Assembly: GCF_023898315.1 (NCBI RefSeq)
Contig: NC_064622.1
Span: forward strand, 180,130,178-180,194,177
Length of the DNA: 64,000 nt
Direction of reading: 5' to 3'
From: Schistocerca nitens
Taxonomy: Eukaryota > Arthropoda > Insecta > Orthoptera > Acrididae
The stretch's first letter is position 1. Every line of letters begins with the position of its first letter. A program made the position numbers and the translations under genes. This document shows positions 43,893 to 55,495 of this stretch, piece by piece. The notes under the pieces are model-generated. The model saw nothing but the letters and a program-made list of their open reading frames with translations. It made no database searches and was not told where the DNA came from.

Positions 43893-44324
43893 CGTTGCAC
43901 GTCAGTGACACCTTCCTGAGCCCACTAGTCGTTGAATTCCTCTTTGGGAATATCTAATACCTCCACACAACACAACACTGTTGCTATAGTTCAAGGTAGC
44001 GTGTAACTCTGTTTTGACTGGATGTTTCCCGAGGCATTTAACTGCCCTGAGATTCACTGCTTGTTGAAAGCGAAACGTTTCAGCAAAAAGTGGCGCAATC
44101 ACTTTACAGATTTTAAAGTGACAGTAATGCCTTCTAAGCCCTTTTCAGTGTAGAAAGGTGAAAATTTCTCAAAGCAGCTCTGTTTCCTTTGAACTACGAG
44201 AAACACACTGTATAGCAGCATGTGCTGTGTGACTATAAAGAAGGTACTTTGATTGATTCCTGCGTCAGGAAGACTGATTATAAGAGAACTTTAGTTACGC
44301 TGTGCGTTGATATATACCAGCGCT
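43893..44324. other. Unassigned sequence
   Basis: No feature recognised. Confidence 0.35.
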
Positions 44325-44335
44325 AGACCCATTCA

Positions 44336-44527
44336 AAATGAAATGCCTTTGAGCACTATGGGACTTAACAGCAGAGGTCATCAGTCCCCTAGAACTTAGA
44401 ACTACTTAAACCTAACTAACCTAAGGACGACACACACATCCATGCCCGAATCAGGATTCGAACCTGCGACCGTAGCGGTCGCGCGGTTCCCGACTGAAGC
44501 GCCTACAACAGCTCGGCCACTCCGGCC
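44336..44527 (-). mobile_element. SINE A, copy 5
   Basis: Reverse-strand copy with the B box (GGATTCGAACC on the plus strand) at 44453-44463. It is flanked by AGACCCATTCA at 44325-44335 and 44528-44538. The tail nearest 44336 is modified (AAATGAAATGCC). Confidence 0.9.
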
Positions 44528-44604
44528 AGACCCATTCAGATGGGAGCTGACGTGGATTAGTTCGGTGATTCCCTCTAGGTTCCACTAGCAGCTACGAAAA
44601 TAAG

Positions 44605-44622
44605 CCCCCCCCCCCTCCCCCC
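44605..44622. repeat. Poly-C tract
   Basis: Eighteen bases that are all C except one T. A likely site of sequencing or polymerase slippage. Confidence 0.9.
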
Positions 44623-44838
44623 GGATACCTCGTTAAGTCTTAGGAACAGTGGTGCGGCAGATTCTAAAGAAGTTTTCCTCCAAGAACTATTCCACCTCAA
44701 TAACAATGCGTCTGATGGGAGCACAGCAGACATTGAAGTATTTGTTATAGATGTTTTTACCATAATCGTGAGTCGGGCCTTTAAGTCAAGATATAACGTT
44801 CCACCGCCGTGCCGCACGGTGGTCGCTGAAGCATGCTC

Positions 44839-45812
44839 ACAAGGGAACCTCCCCATCGCACCCCCCTCAGATTTATTTATAAGTTGGCACAGTGGATAGG
44901 CCTTGATAAACTGAACACAGATCAATTGAGAAAACAGGAAGAAGTTGTGTGGAACTGTGAAAAAATAAGCAAAATATACAAACCGAGTAGTTCAAGGGAG
45001 GATAGGCAACATTAAGGAGAATGGGAACGGAGGAGAGCCGTGGTCTCGTGGTAAAGTGAGCAGCTGCGGAACGAGATGTCCTTGGTTCAAGTCTTCCCTC
45101 GACTGAAAATTTTACTTTCTTTATTTTTGCATAGTAAGCAGCCGTTATTTTTGCATAGTTATTATCTGTCCGTTCATTGACATCCCTGTTCACTATAATA
45201 AGTTTAGTGTCTGTGTTTTGCGACCGCACCACAAAACCGTGCGATTAGTAGACGAAAGGACGTGCCTCTCCAATGGGAACAGAAAACATTTGATCGCAAG
45301 GTCATAGCTCAACCGATTCCTCCACAGGAAAACACATCTGATATATTCTATACGACACTGGTGACTGCATGTGTGTGTCACGTGACAGGAATATGTTGTC
45401 AACCCAATTAACTTGTACACTTGGCAAATGGATAAAAAGATTCTTCTGCCTTGCCCGATTTAGTTTGTGGATGTGATAATTGCTCCCAAAAAGTGATGAA
45501 AACATGAGTTTGTCACATAAACTGAAAATAAAAAATTAAACTTTTCACTCGATGGAAGATTTGAACCAAGGACCTTTCGTTCCGCAGCTGCTCACGTTAC
45601 CACGAGACCACGGCGCTCCTGCGATCCCAATGTCCTTAATGTTGCCTATCCTCCCTTGAACTACTCGGTTTGTATATTTTGCTTATTTGTTCACAGTTCC
45701 ACACAACTTCTTCCTGTTTTCTCAATTGATCTGTGTTCAGTTTTTCAAGGCCTATCCACTGTGCCAACTTATAACTAAATCTGAGGGGGGTGCGATGGGG
45801 AGGTTCCCTTGT
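44839..45812. mobile_element. Foldback element with tRNA-like sequences in both arms
   Basis: A 974-bp element. Bases 44839 to about 45125 and about 45530-45812 are reverse complements at roughly 90 percent, beginning ACAAGGGAACCTCCCC and ending with its complement. Each arm contains a tRNA-like stretch: in the left arm CGTGGTCTCGTGGTAAAGTG (A-box type) and TTGGTTCAAGTCTTCC (B-box type) at about 45038-45102. The centre (45130-45530) has no recognised protein. I cannot assign a superfamily; no clear target duplication was found. Confidence 0.8.
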
Positions 45813-45996
45813 CAGAGCTTAGGGTGACAGAGGACTGGCGGCGCTTACCAGTCCCCAGCGGAGGAACCCGGGTGTCGCCAAGCACACACCCAGCAAACGA
45901 GTGCTGAGCTCTCGAAGGTGCTCACCATTTAGATCAACCTAGGGGTTCAGACGTGTGACTTTATCGAACCTGCCAACCCCTCGCAGTAGTTTTCAT

Positions 45997-46168
45997 GGTC
46001 TCGCGGTTCTAGGCGCGCAGTCCGGAACCGTGCGACTGCTACGGTCGCAGGTTCGAATCCTGCCTCGGGCATGGATGTGTGTGATGTCCTTAGGTTAGTT
46101 AGGTTTAAGTAGTTCTAAGTTCTAGGGGACTGATGACCACAGCAGTTGAGTCCCATAGTGCTCAGAGC
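45997..46168 (+). mobile_element. SINE A, copy 6, slightly 5'-truncated
   Basis: Begins at GGTCTCGCGG, lacking the first dozen bases of the head. The B box GGTTCGAATCC is at 46050-46060. It is flanked by the 13-bp perfect duplication CAGTAGTTTTCAT at 45984-45996 and 46169-46181. The A box is partly lost. Confidence 0.9.
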
Positions 46169-46591
46169 CAGTAGTTTTCATTTTTGGGAACAAGTATTTC
46201 GTGATTAACTCTATTCTTTGTCGTCGTGTTCTGGAGATTTCCACCCCAGGAGTTAGGTGATGCTGATCGGTAATAATAAATGAATGAACCGTGTGGCACT
46301 TGCTTTTTACGATAAAAATAACTTATTTGCAGAACAGTATTGTGCACTACTGACGAATCGAACGAAGCTGCACAGTTTTAAACAGATTGGCGTCGCATGC
46401 TGGAGGATGGAAGCTCGATTCTCCATCCTTGTTTATATTTTCCGTGGTTTTCGTAAATTACTTCAGGCAAATGTTGGGAAAACATCCTATCCGAGCTACA
46501 CCTCTAGGTAAACTATCTTATCGAAGGTATCTGTATACTCCGGTGTAATGCAGAACTGACTACTAGGTATTACGAGAGGCGGAACCGACAG

Positions 46592-46625
46592 TATAAAAGG
46601 AGCAGGGAGTACTGTGCTGTCAGTA
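46592..46625 (+). promoter_or_regulatory. Candidate TATA + initiator promoter of Tc1 family 4
   Basis: TATAAAAG starts at 46592 and TCAGTA at 46620, so the initiator A is 30 bases from the T of TATA. The pair lies upstream of the transposase reading and downstream of the left terminal repeat. It is therefore probably the element's own promoter. Confidence 0.45.
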
Positions 46626-46719
46626 GAGGAGCGGTTGTGGCAGAATGGGCCCTTAAGAAGAGCTCAGTTACTTCTAAAGTGGGCTAGTCACCAGGTGTCA
46701 CCTGAGTAACATATCCACC

Positions 46720-47600
46720 AAGGATATGTCAGCTCTTCTAAAGCTGTCAAAGTCGACTACTGGTGAAGTGATAATGAAGTGGGAAAGCGAAGGAACAAAA
46801 ACAGCTAAATCAAGATGAAGAGAACCTCATGTGCTGACAGATTGGGACTATCGAGCACTGCAGAGAGTGATTGAAAAAAATGGCAAGAAATCAGCGGAAG
46901 AAATCACTCGTGATTTCCATACTGCTACTAACAGTCCAGCTAGCACAGTGAATGCACGTACGGAGTTGAAAAGAGTGGGATACAGTGGTCGAACAGCTTC
47001 TCATAAGCCTCATATTTCAATACTAAACGACGCATAAGGTGGTGTCATGAGTGACGCCACTGGACAGGGGATGATTGGAAAGGAGTGATTTGGAGCGACG
47101 ACTCACGGTATACCCAGTATCAGTCCGATTGAAGGATCTGGGTTTGGCGTAAAACGTTACCTGCTATAATGTTTAGTGTGAACAGTGAAGTACTGAGGAG
47201 GTGGTGTTACAGTATCGGGGTGTTTTCTGTGGTTAGGTCGGTGTCCCTTATTGCACTTCAGAAACCGCTAAATGCAGAAGAATATGTACGCATTTTTCAT
47301 CATTGTGTGCTGAGGAACCGTTGGAATACGATGACTGATTGAATCAGCATGACAGGGCACCTTGCCATAAAACAGCATCTTTACGAAAGTGGTTTGTGGG
47401 CAATAACATTCATGAAATGAAGTGGCCGGTTCAGAGTCGCGAAATGAACCCTGTGGGACATGTTTTGTTTTGAGTTAGAACGTCGACTTCGCTCCAGACA
47501 CCAGCTTCCAGCACGCCTTCTCTTGCTTCGGCTCTTCAGGGAAAAGACGTACACCTCCTCCACAGACATTCGACCACTTGATTAAAACTGTTTGCACCAG
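46720..47600 (+). pseudogene. Tc1 family 4 transposase, decayed
   Basis: Recognisable parts are MSALLKLSKSTTGEV near 46728 (DNA-binding), TDWDYRALQRVIEKNGKKSA and TVNARTELKRVGYSGRTASH (46831-47037), and GVIWSDDSRYTQYQSD near 47080-47130 (first catalytic box). Then come ISMTGHLAIKQH near 47346-47380 (former QDGAPCHTA box) and SREMNPVGHVLF-type remains near 47438-47470. Stops and frameshifts separate them. The C-terminus reads to about 47640. Inactive. Confidence 0.65.
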
Positions 47601-47677
47601 AGTGCAAGACGTCATAAAGGCGGAGGGTGGTTATTGTGCGTTAATAGGTGTCCGGATACTTTTGAGGAGACAGCGTA

Positions 47678-48183
47678 TGTGAGTGCCTGTATATAGGATT
47701 ATAATTTTTCGTTCTTAAGCTGTGATACTACATTGTATCTAATATCTTTCTAAAAGTGATCCATGGATGAATAAAATAACCGGAACTACCGGTGCTATAG
47801 TACTACCACTACAGTGTCTGCAGCTAGTGGCTGGAAAAGCTGAAACTACAAAGACGCGAAAATAGATACGAGCAAATATTTGAATTAAACATCTCCTTTG
47901 GTTATTCAGACAACGACGTTGGACAACAAGATGTCACCTCTCCGGTCACAGTGACACTGGCAAGCAAAATGATATCGTTTAACGGTTGTAGATGAAATGT
48001 CTTCGCGGTGCGACGTGGTTATCGTCGCCGTTGACGGCGCAGTGTTCCTGTGTACAAGTCTTCGAAAGCAATAGACATTGACTTCGTTGGCCAATTCAAT
48101 AAGCAGCAGCTTATTGGTGGTCCAAGTGTCTTTCGTGGACTAAGAATGTATTTCACGTGTGATGTATCAGCTGACTATGGAGG
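47678..48183. other. Unassigned sequence
   Basis: No recognised gene or repeat. About 22 bp near 47706 (TTTTTCGTTCTTAAGCTGTG) recur inverted near 57645-57670. Confidence 0.35.
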
Positions 48184-48196
48184 CAGTACGTGGTTG

Positions 48197-48421
48197 GAGG
48201 AGGAGGAGATTAGTGTTTAACGTCCCGTCGACAACGAGGTCATTAGAGACGGAGCACAAGCTCGAGTGAGGGAAGGACGGGGAAGGAAATAGGCCGTACC
48301 CTTTCAAAGGAACCATCCCGGCATTTGCCTGAAGCGATTTAGGGAAACCACGGAAAACCTAAATCAGGATGGCCGGAGACGGGATTGAACCGTCGTCCTC
48401 CCGAATGCGAGTCCAGTATGC
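48197..48421 (-). mobile_element. SINE D, copy 1
   Basis: Reverse-strand tRNA-headed SINE of 225 bp, flanked by CAGTACGTGGTTG at 48184-48196 and 48422-48434. On the minus strand the B box region reads GACGGTTCAATCCCG. The body contains CTAAATCGCTTCAGGCAAATG. The start of the tRNA head is truncated compared with the copy at 55.6 kb. Confidence 0.88.
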
Positions 48422-48434
48422 CAGTACGTGGTTG

Positions 48435-48731
48435 ACCTTGGCTGTTGTATGGCGTAGCCATGCAGGTTATGGTGGCCTTGAAGCTTTCCCTGATCCAAAC
48501 ATTTTGGCCTGGAAGACGTGGAGCATAGCGGAGATTACAGGCCTACTAGCTAAGGTTCCCTATGGTATATTGGTTCCAGACAAGCCCTTTACTTTGTCTA
48601 CAAGAAGATAGAAGAAGCTGAACGCTGACGAATACCTCTTTATTTGGGCCGAAGTAGGCAATTACTGGTGACTGTATGTTGTATTATAGACAATAAAAAT
48701 TCCTTATCTCCTTTCCTAATTCCTTATCTTT

Positions 48732-48733
<2 letters not shown>
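48435..48733. other. Unassigned sequence
   Basis: No feature recognised. Confidence 0.3.

Positions 48734-48771
<38 letters not shown>
48734..48771. repeat. (TA)n microsatellite
   Basis: A pure TA run of about 36 bp. The sequence after it to 48986 is unassigned. Confidence 0.95.
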
Positions 48772-48772
<1 letters not shown>

Positions 48773-48986
48773 CTTTTAGCGCATGGTTACGCGCTAGGCG
48801 TTGTGTGACCTTAAGGCAGTTGTGTTTTGTCAGGGAATCACTGAACTGAGCGAACTGAAACAGATTGACAGATTGCGCGAGAGGCGGAGACGGTGATAGA
48901 AGTTTTCGATAACATGGAGGGTAGGATCATTTTGGGATGTTTTTTCATTCGTGGGGGACAAGAGTCATCTGGAATTTTTTGATAAA

Positions 48987-49180
48987 AAAATCCGCCGTTT
49001 GTCTGTTAATTACTCATATATTTTACAGGATCATATTTTCGGCTTTATAGCCCTTCTCAAGTGCGTTTTGAAATGGCCAGAAATGTTAACTTTCCAACAT
49101 GCACTTAAGTATGGCTATAAAGCCGAAATCATGAGTGTTTGAAATAAATGAACAGTTAACAGCTAAATGACGGATATTTC
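48987..49180. repeat. Foldback repeat with about 85-bp arms
   Basis: 48987-49070 and 49095-49180 are reverse complements at roughly 75-80 percent. The best block is TTTCGGCTTTATAGCC, mirrored at about 49112-49127. One strand of each arm carries GGCTATAAAGCCGAAA, a hairpin followed by GAAA, as in the other foldbacks. The region 49185-49690 is unassigned. Confidence 0.6.
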
Positions 49181-50273
49181 TTTCTAAATAATTGGGATAT
49201 TATTTGGGGCCAGCAGTAGCCCCACCCCTAGCGTAAGGCATCAGTTGCAAGGCGTGCGGCCTACGGCTCCTTCTTGAATGACGATGCTATTGTTCCAAGT
49301 TAGTCGTTCTGGAGGTGACAGGCCGCCTTGTTTACACAGGCCGTCGCGGAAGAGAAACAAAGGCGGCCGCCGAAGCCTCGCGAACACCTGGGCGCAGCAC
49401 AATGGACCTGTTCACCCAGCACTGTTTTCTGCCGAGCACATTGTCCCGGGAAGTCGTAACTGCCGAGTTATTTACCTTCGAATAACTTTTTTAAGGTTGC
49501 CTGCTGCCTCGCACACCAAAGAGTAATTCTCGTGATTCCGGCAAAACCTCTGCTGCTCTATCCTAGTTCACCTTTTCGATTCACCTTCCTGATATGTAAC
49601 TCGCGAAAACTATTACACAGCTCACAGTGAAGGTCCTCAAGGGAAAGAACGATTCTATCTCCACCGGAACTACTTTTTCCCATCCACAAGATTAGATTAG
49701 ATTAGATTAGTTTTTCGTTCCATAGATCCGTGCTGAGGAGATCCTCATGGATGTGGAACATGTCATTTTTTTAAATCTCAACTAACAATACTAATAGTAT
49801 GAATATATACAATACATCATTTGTTTCTATTAAAAAATTCGTCAATGGAGTAAAAGGAGTTGGCCACTAGTAAGTCTTTCAGGCTCCTTTTAAACTGATC
49901 TTTATTTGTAACTAATTTTTTTGTTTGCTGGCAAATTATTGAAGATGAGTGTTCCTGAGTAGTGGACCCCTTTTTGAACTAAAGTAAGTGCTTTTAAGTT
50001 CTTGTGCAGATCATTTTTGTTCCTGGTATTGTATGTATAAACTGAGCTGTTTGTTGGAAAAAGAGATATATTATTTAGGACAAATTTCATTAAGGATTAA
50101 ATATACTGAGAGGCAGTAGTTAGTGTACTCAGTTCTTTGAAGAGGTTTCTACAGGATGTCCGTGCAATTACTCCACAAATAATACGTATTGCACGCATTT
50201 GGACTCTGAAAACTTTTGTTTCTCTTGAAGAGTTACCCCAAAATATTATACCATATGACATTATCGAATGAAA

Positions 50274-51593
50274 TTAGGCAAAGTATGCAAGGTTTATCAT
50301 TTTTATGTCGCCTATGTCAGCTAACATTCGAATTGCAAATACAGATTTGTTAAGGCGTTTCTGCAGTTCTGTGGTGTGCTCCTCCCAACTGAATTTATTA
50401 TCAAGTTGTAATCCCAGGATTTTAAGACTGTTAACCTCTTCTATCTGCTCTTCTTCATACTTTACGCATATGCTGGGTGGAAACCTCTTACAAGTTCTGA
50501 ATTGCATATAGTGAGTCTTTTTGAAGTTTAATGTCAGTGAGTTGGCTTTAAACCATTTATTAATATCCATGAAAATATAATTAGCAGCTCTTTATAGAAC
50601 TACACTCGACATACTATTTATTGCAATACTTGTGTCATCTGCAAAAAAAAAAAAAAAAAAAAAAAAAAACCCTCTGCTTCTGGCAGTGTAACTGATGAGA
50701 GGTCATTAATGTACAATAGAAAAAGATGGATCCTTGTGGGACACCACAGGTAATTTCTTCTCATTCTGATGATGACTGATGACTTAATTCACTAGTCCCT
50801 TGCACTGACACCCTTTGTTTCCTGTTAGCGAGGTATGACTTGAACCATTTTGCAGCACTACCCGTGACACCATAGAATTCTAATTTATTTAAAAGGATGT
50901 TCTGGTTCACACAATCAAATTACTTTGCCAAATCACAGAAAATACCTGCTGCTTGTAATTTGTTATTTAATGAATTAAGTACATTTTTACTGTAAGTGTA
51001 AATAGTCTTCTCGATATCAGAACCCTTCAGAAATCCAAACTGTGTTCTTGATAATGCGTTATTTGTGGTCAGATGGTTGAGAAGCTGCCTGTACATTACT
51101 TTTTCTAAAATTTTTGAAAATGCTGGCAAAAGTGAAATCGGTCTGTAGTTTGATGGTATCTCTTTATGCGCTTTCTTGAATAGAAGCGTAACATCTGCAT
51201 ATTTTCGCCTGTCAGGTAATGTCCCAGTTATAATTGACTGGTTACACAAGTAACTTAGAATTGCATTACACTCACAAGAACATGCATTAATTAACTTTGT
51301 TGATATTTCATCGTAACCACTAGAATGCTTTGTTTTTAAAGATTTTATTATGAAAGTTATTTCTTTGGTGAAGTGAGTGACATATTCATGTACCTGAAGC
51401 TATTTGTAAAGGCTAGTTTCAGATATTCGAGGGCATTATTTACTGATCCTGACAATCCCATTCTATCAGTAACGGATATAAAGTACTTGTTAAACAGATT
51501 TGCCACACTAGTCCCATCGGTTACTAATGTGTCATCTACCCTTAATACTATTTGCTCCTGTTCCTTTCTGGTTCTACCAGTCTCCTCTTTCAC
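50274..51593 (-). pseudogene. Reverse transcriptase of the pentamer-tailed LINE
   Basis: In order: EEQEQIVLRVDDTLVTDG-like linker with LFNKYFISV (51593-51357), LPDRRKYADVTLLFKKAHKE and NYRPISLLPAFSKILEKVMY (51210-51130), QFGFLKGSD, FCDLAK (50925). After breaks, the catalytic FADDT follows at about 50635-50648, directly next to a poly(A) tract, and then KWFKANSLTLNFKKTHYMQF and LKILGLQLDNKFSWEEH (50570-50274). The motif between FCDLAK and FADD is shifted. Inactive. Confidence 0.78.
50643..50670. repeat. Poly(A) expansion inside LINE coding sequence
   Basis: About 28 A on the plus strand (T on the coding strand) immediately N-terminal to the FADD codons, where the coding sequence is normally only A/T-biased. 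Probably slippage growth after the copy died. Confidence 0.85.
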
Positions 51594-51745
51594 TATATCT
51601 CATATTATTTTTATTTTGTTCCCTGACATTGCTATCTTCTTCTCGTAGTACATTTGTTTAGATGTCTGAATTACTTTTTTTAATATTTTACAGTATTCCT
51701 TGTATTTAGCTAAATCATCATTCCTTGTATTTAACAAGAGTTACC

Positions 51746-52046
51746 TGCATCCGCAAATCTTAAAATATTGCGAACCACTTTAAACCAGAGCGTGTGGTGG
51801 AATTCTCGACGGTAGGCTTGAGCTTGACCCTCGCAATTTAAATTCCATAGAACGGCAATGTCGATGTCGATGCAAATGCAAATGAGTGGCATTGTAGGCT
51901 AGGATATCCCACTGGGTGATTTCAGCTGAACGTAGGAAAGCGATTTCTTTCTATATGCACACTGCTTTCCTTGCAGGTATGCGAAAGTTGTGTCGTGCGT
52001 GTTTTTTGTAGAGTAGGGGAATAATGGATACATATATAGTGCCTTG
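51746..52046. other. Unassigned sequence
   Basis: No recognised feature; it separates two LINEs. Confidence 0.35.
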
Positions 52047-55000
52047 CTGTGCTGGTACTGCGAACGGCTGAAAGCAAGGGGAAACTACAGCCGTAATTTT
52101 TCCCGAGGACATGCAGCTTTACTGTATGATTAAATGATGATGGCGTCCTCTTGGGTAAAATATTCCGGAGGTAAAATAGTCCCCCATTCGGATCTCCGGG
52201 CGGGGACTACTCAAGAGGACGTCGTTATCAGGAGAAAGAAAACTGGCATTCTACGGATCGGAGCGTGGAATGTCAGATCCCTTAATCGGGCAGGTAGGTT
52301 AGAAAATTTGAAAAGGGAAATGGATAGGTTAAAGTTAGATATAGTGGGAATTAGTGAAGTTCGGTGGAAGGAGGAACAAGACTTTTGGTCAGGTGATTAC
52401 AGGGTTATAAATACAAAATCAAATAGGGGTAATGCAGGAGTAGGTTTAATAATGAATAAAAAAATAGGAGTGCGGGTTAGCTACTACAAACAGCATAGTG
52501 AACGCATTATTGTGGCCAAGATAGACACAAAGCCCATGCCTACTACAGTAGTACAAGTTTATATGCCAACTAGCTCTGCAGATGATGAAGAAATTGATGA
52601 AATGTATGACGAGATAAAAGAAATTATTCAGGTAGTGAAGGGAGACGAAAACTTAATAGTCATTGGTGACTGGAATTCGTCAGTAGGAAAAGGGGGAGAA
52701 GGAAACATAGTAGGTGAATATGGATTGGGGGAAAGGAATGAAAGAGGAAGCCGCCTTGTAGAATTTTGCACAGAGCATAACTTAATCATAGCTAACACTT
52801 GGTTCAAGAATCATAAAAGAAGGTTGTATACCTGGAAGAATCCTGGAGATACTAATAGGTATCAGATAGATTATATAATGGTAAGACAGAGATTTAGGAA
52901 CCAGGTTTTAAATTGTAAGACATTGCCAGGGGCAGATGTGGATTCTGACCACAATCTATTGGTTATGAACTGCAGATTGAAACTGAAGAAATTGCAAAAA
53001 GGTGGGAATTTAAGGAGATGGGACCTGGATAAGCTGAAAAAACCAGAGGTTGTAGCGAGTTTCAGGGAGAGCATAAGGGAACAATTGACAGGAATGGGGG
53101 AAAGAAATACAATAGAAGAAGAATGGGTAGCTTTGAGGGATGAAGTAGTGAAGGCAGCAGAGGATCAAGTAGGTAAAAAGGCGAGGGCAAATAGAAATCC
53201 TTGGGTAACAGAAGAAATATTGAATTTAATTGATGAAAGGAGAAAACATAAAAATGCAGTAAATGAAGCAGGCAAAAGGGAATACAAACGTCTCAAAAAT
53301 GATATCGACAGAAAGTGCAAAATGGCTAAGCAGGGATGGCTAGAGGACAAATGTAAGGATGTACAGGCTTGTCTCACTAGGGGTAAGATAGATACTGCCT
53401 ACAGGAAAATTAAAGAGACCCTTGGAGAGAAGAGAACCACTTGTATGAATATCAAGAGCTCAGATGGCAACCCAGTTCTAAGCAAAGAAGGGAAGGCAGA
53501 AAGGTGGAAGGAGTATATAGAGGATTTATACAAGGGCGATGTACTTGAGGACAATATTATGGAAATGGAAGAGGATGTAGATGAAGATGAAATGGGAGAT
53601 AAGATACTGCGTGAAGAGTTTGACAGAGCACTGAAAGACCTGAGTCGAAACAAGGCCCCGGGAGTAGACAACATTCCATTAGAACTACTGATGGCCTTGG
53701 GAGAGCCAGTCATGACAAAACTCTACCATCTGGTGAGCAAGATGTATGAGACAGGCGGAATACCCACAGACTTCAAGAAGAATATAATAATTCCAATACC
53801 AAAGAAAGCAGGTGTTGACAGATGTGCAAATTACCGAACTATCAGTTTAATAAGTCACAGCTGCAAAATACTAACGCGAATTCTTTACAGATGAATGGAA
53901 AAACTGGTAGAAGCGGACCTCGGGGAAGATCAGTTTGGATTCCGTAGAAATGTTGGAACACGTGAGGCAATACTAACCTTACGACTTATCTTAGAAGAAA
54001 GATTAAGAAAAGGCAAACCTACGTTTCTAGCATTTGTAGACTTAGAGAAATCTTTTGACAACGTTAACTGGAATAGTCTCTTTCAAATTCTGAAGGTGGC
54101 AGGGGTAAAATACAGGGAACGAAAGGCTATTTACAATTTGTACAGAAACCAGATGGCAGTTATAAGAGTCGAGGGGCATGAAAGGGAAGCAGTGGTTGGG
54201 AAAGGAGTGAGACAGGGTTGTAGCCTTTCCCCGATGTTATTCAATCTGTATATTGAGCAAGCACTAAAGGAAACAAAAGAAAAATTCGGAGTAGGTATTA
54301 AAATTCATGGAGAAGAAGTAAAAACTTTGAGGTTCGCCGATGACATTGTAATTCTGTCAGAGACAGCAAAGAACTTGGAAGAGCAGTTGAACGGAATGGA
54401 CAGTGTCTTGAAAGGAGGATATAAGATGAACATCAACAAAAGCAAAACGAGGATAATGGAATGTAGTCAGATTAAATCGGGTGATGCTGAGGGGATTAGA
54501 TTAGGAAATGAGACACTTAAAGTAGTAAAGGAGTTTTGCTATTTGGGGAGTAAAATAACTGATGATGGTCGAAGTAGAGAGGATATAAAATGTAGACTGG
54601 CAATGGCAAGGAAATCGTTTCTGAAGAAGAGAAATTTGTTAACATCGAGTATAGATTTATGTGTCAGGAAGTCGTTTCTGAAAGTATTTGTATGGAGTGT
54701 AGCCATGTATGGAAGTGAAACATGGACGATAACCAGTTTGGACAAGAAGAGAATAGAAGCTTTCGAAATGTGGTGCTACAGAAGAATGCTGAAGATAAGG
54801 TGGGTAGATCACGTGACTAATGAGGAGGTATTGAATAGGATTGGGGAGAAGTTTGTGGCACAACTTGACTAGAAGAAGGGATCGGTTGGTAGGACATGTT
54901 TTGAGGCATCAAGGGATCACAAATTTAGCATTGGAGGGCAGCGTGGAGGGTAAAAATCGTAGAGGGAGACCAAGAGATCAATACACTAAGCAGATTCAGA

Positions 55001-55110
55001 AGGAAGTAGGTTGCAGTAGGTACTGGGAGATGAAGAAGCTTGCACAGGATAGAGTAGCATGGAGAGCTGCATCAAACCAGTCTCAGGACTGAAGACCACA
55101 ACAACAACAT
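52047..55110 (+). mobile_element. RTE-type LINE, nearly intact
   Basis: A 3.06-kb plus-strand element starting CTGTGCTGGTACTGCG, as in the copy at 32860, and ending in CAACAACAACA at about 55100-55110. The shared 5' end suggests a full-length copy. The single gene starts near 52134 and differs from an intact frame by one stop and one 5-base deletion. Confidence 0.92.
52134..55092 (+). pseudogene. RTE endonuclease-reverse transcriptase, one stop and one frameshift
   Basis: An ATG run (MMMASSWVKYSGGK) is followed by an APE endonuclease: LRIGAWNVRSLNRAGRLENL, ISEVRWKEEQ, VYMPTSSADDEEI, GDWNSSVGKG, YQIDYIMVRQRF and VDSDHNLLV (residues about 40-280). The RT has RNKAPGVDNIPLEL, ANYRTISLISHSCKIL, EDQFGFRRN, FVDLEKSFDNV, RQGCSLSPMLFNLYI and LRFADDIV. 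A TGA at 53892-53894 sits where the other copies have CGA. A 5-base deletion near 54850 shifts the frame, and the last 83 residues, to the final NQSQD, continue in the new frame. All visible catalytic motifs are intact. Confidence 0.92.
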
Positions 55111-55114
55111 ATAG

Positions 55115-55495
55115 TGTAGTCTTGTGTTTGTATTTTACGATGATGATGAGGGAAGGGAGAGGTTGAAACTCAGTGCTGACACATACCCTCCTTCTTTCTA
55201 ATAGTACCAAGGGGAACGCCCAGCCTAATGTTCCCATCATACGGATGGATCACCATGAACAGCGTCACATGCCCTCGTTTCATGACATTACGCAGAGGTT
55301 TGGAATCTGCTCCAGGACATTGGCTCAAAGACTGTTAATCAGGAGCTTTACACCAACACCTCCTCCCCCTTACTGGCCAAATACGAGCAGCAAAAATTTC
55401 ATCGACCACCAGGATTCCAACCAGCTTACCTACGAGGTGAGCGCCACCACACAGACATACATTAGTGATCTCGCCTACGGTGGCGGGTGTAAAGC
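55115..55495 (-). mobile_element. tRNA-related repeat (SINE E), probable
   Basis: On the minus strand, GGTTGGAATCC at about 55412-55422 is a mutated B box within a T-arm-like context. The remainder has no coding content. I recall similar sequence as a dispersed repeat in locusts, but no duplication or ends were identified here. Low confidence. Confidence 0.35.

Larger units (their letters stand above)
46511..47675 (+). mobile_element. Tc1 family 4 element
   Basis: A plus-strand element of about 1165 bp. Left end AACTATCTTATCGAAGGTATC and right end GGATACTTTTGAGGAGACAGCG are diverged inverted repeats with TA outside them (46509-46510 and 47676-47677). The transposase is broken. Sequence 46182-46508 before it is unassigned. 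Confidence 0.75.
49693..51745 (-). mobile_element. CR1/Jockey-superfamily LINE with pentamer tail
   Basis: Reverse-strand LINE whose 3' end is a run of AGATT (TAATC on the minus strand) at 49693-49712. The coding part runs from about 51600 down to about 50274. The 5' end fades near 51745 before any endonuclease. The sequence differs from the three CR1-like copies above, so it is a separate family. Confidence 0.8.
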
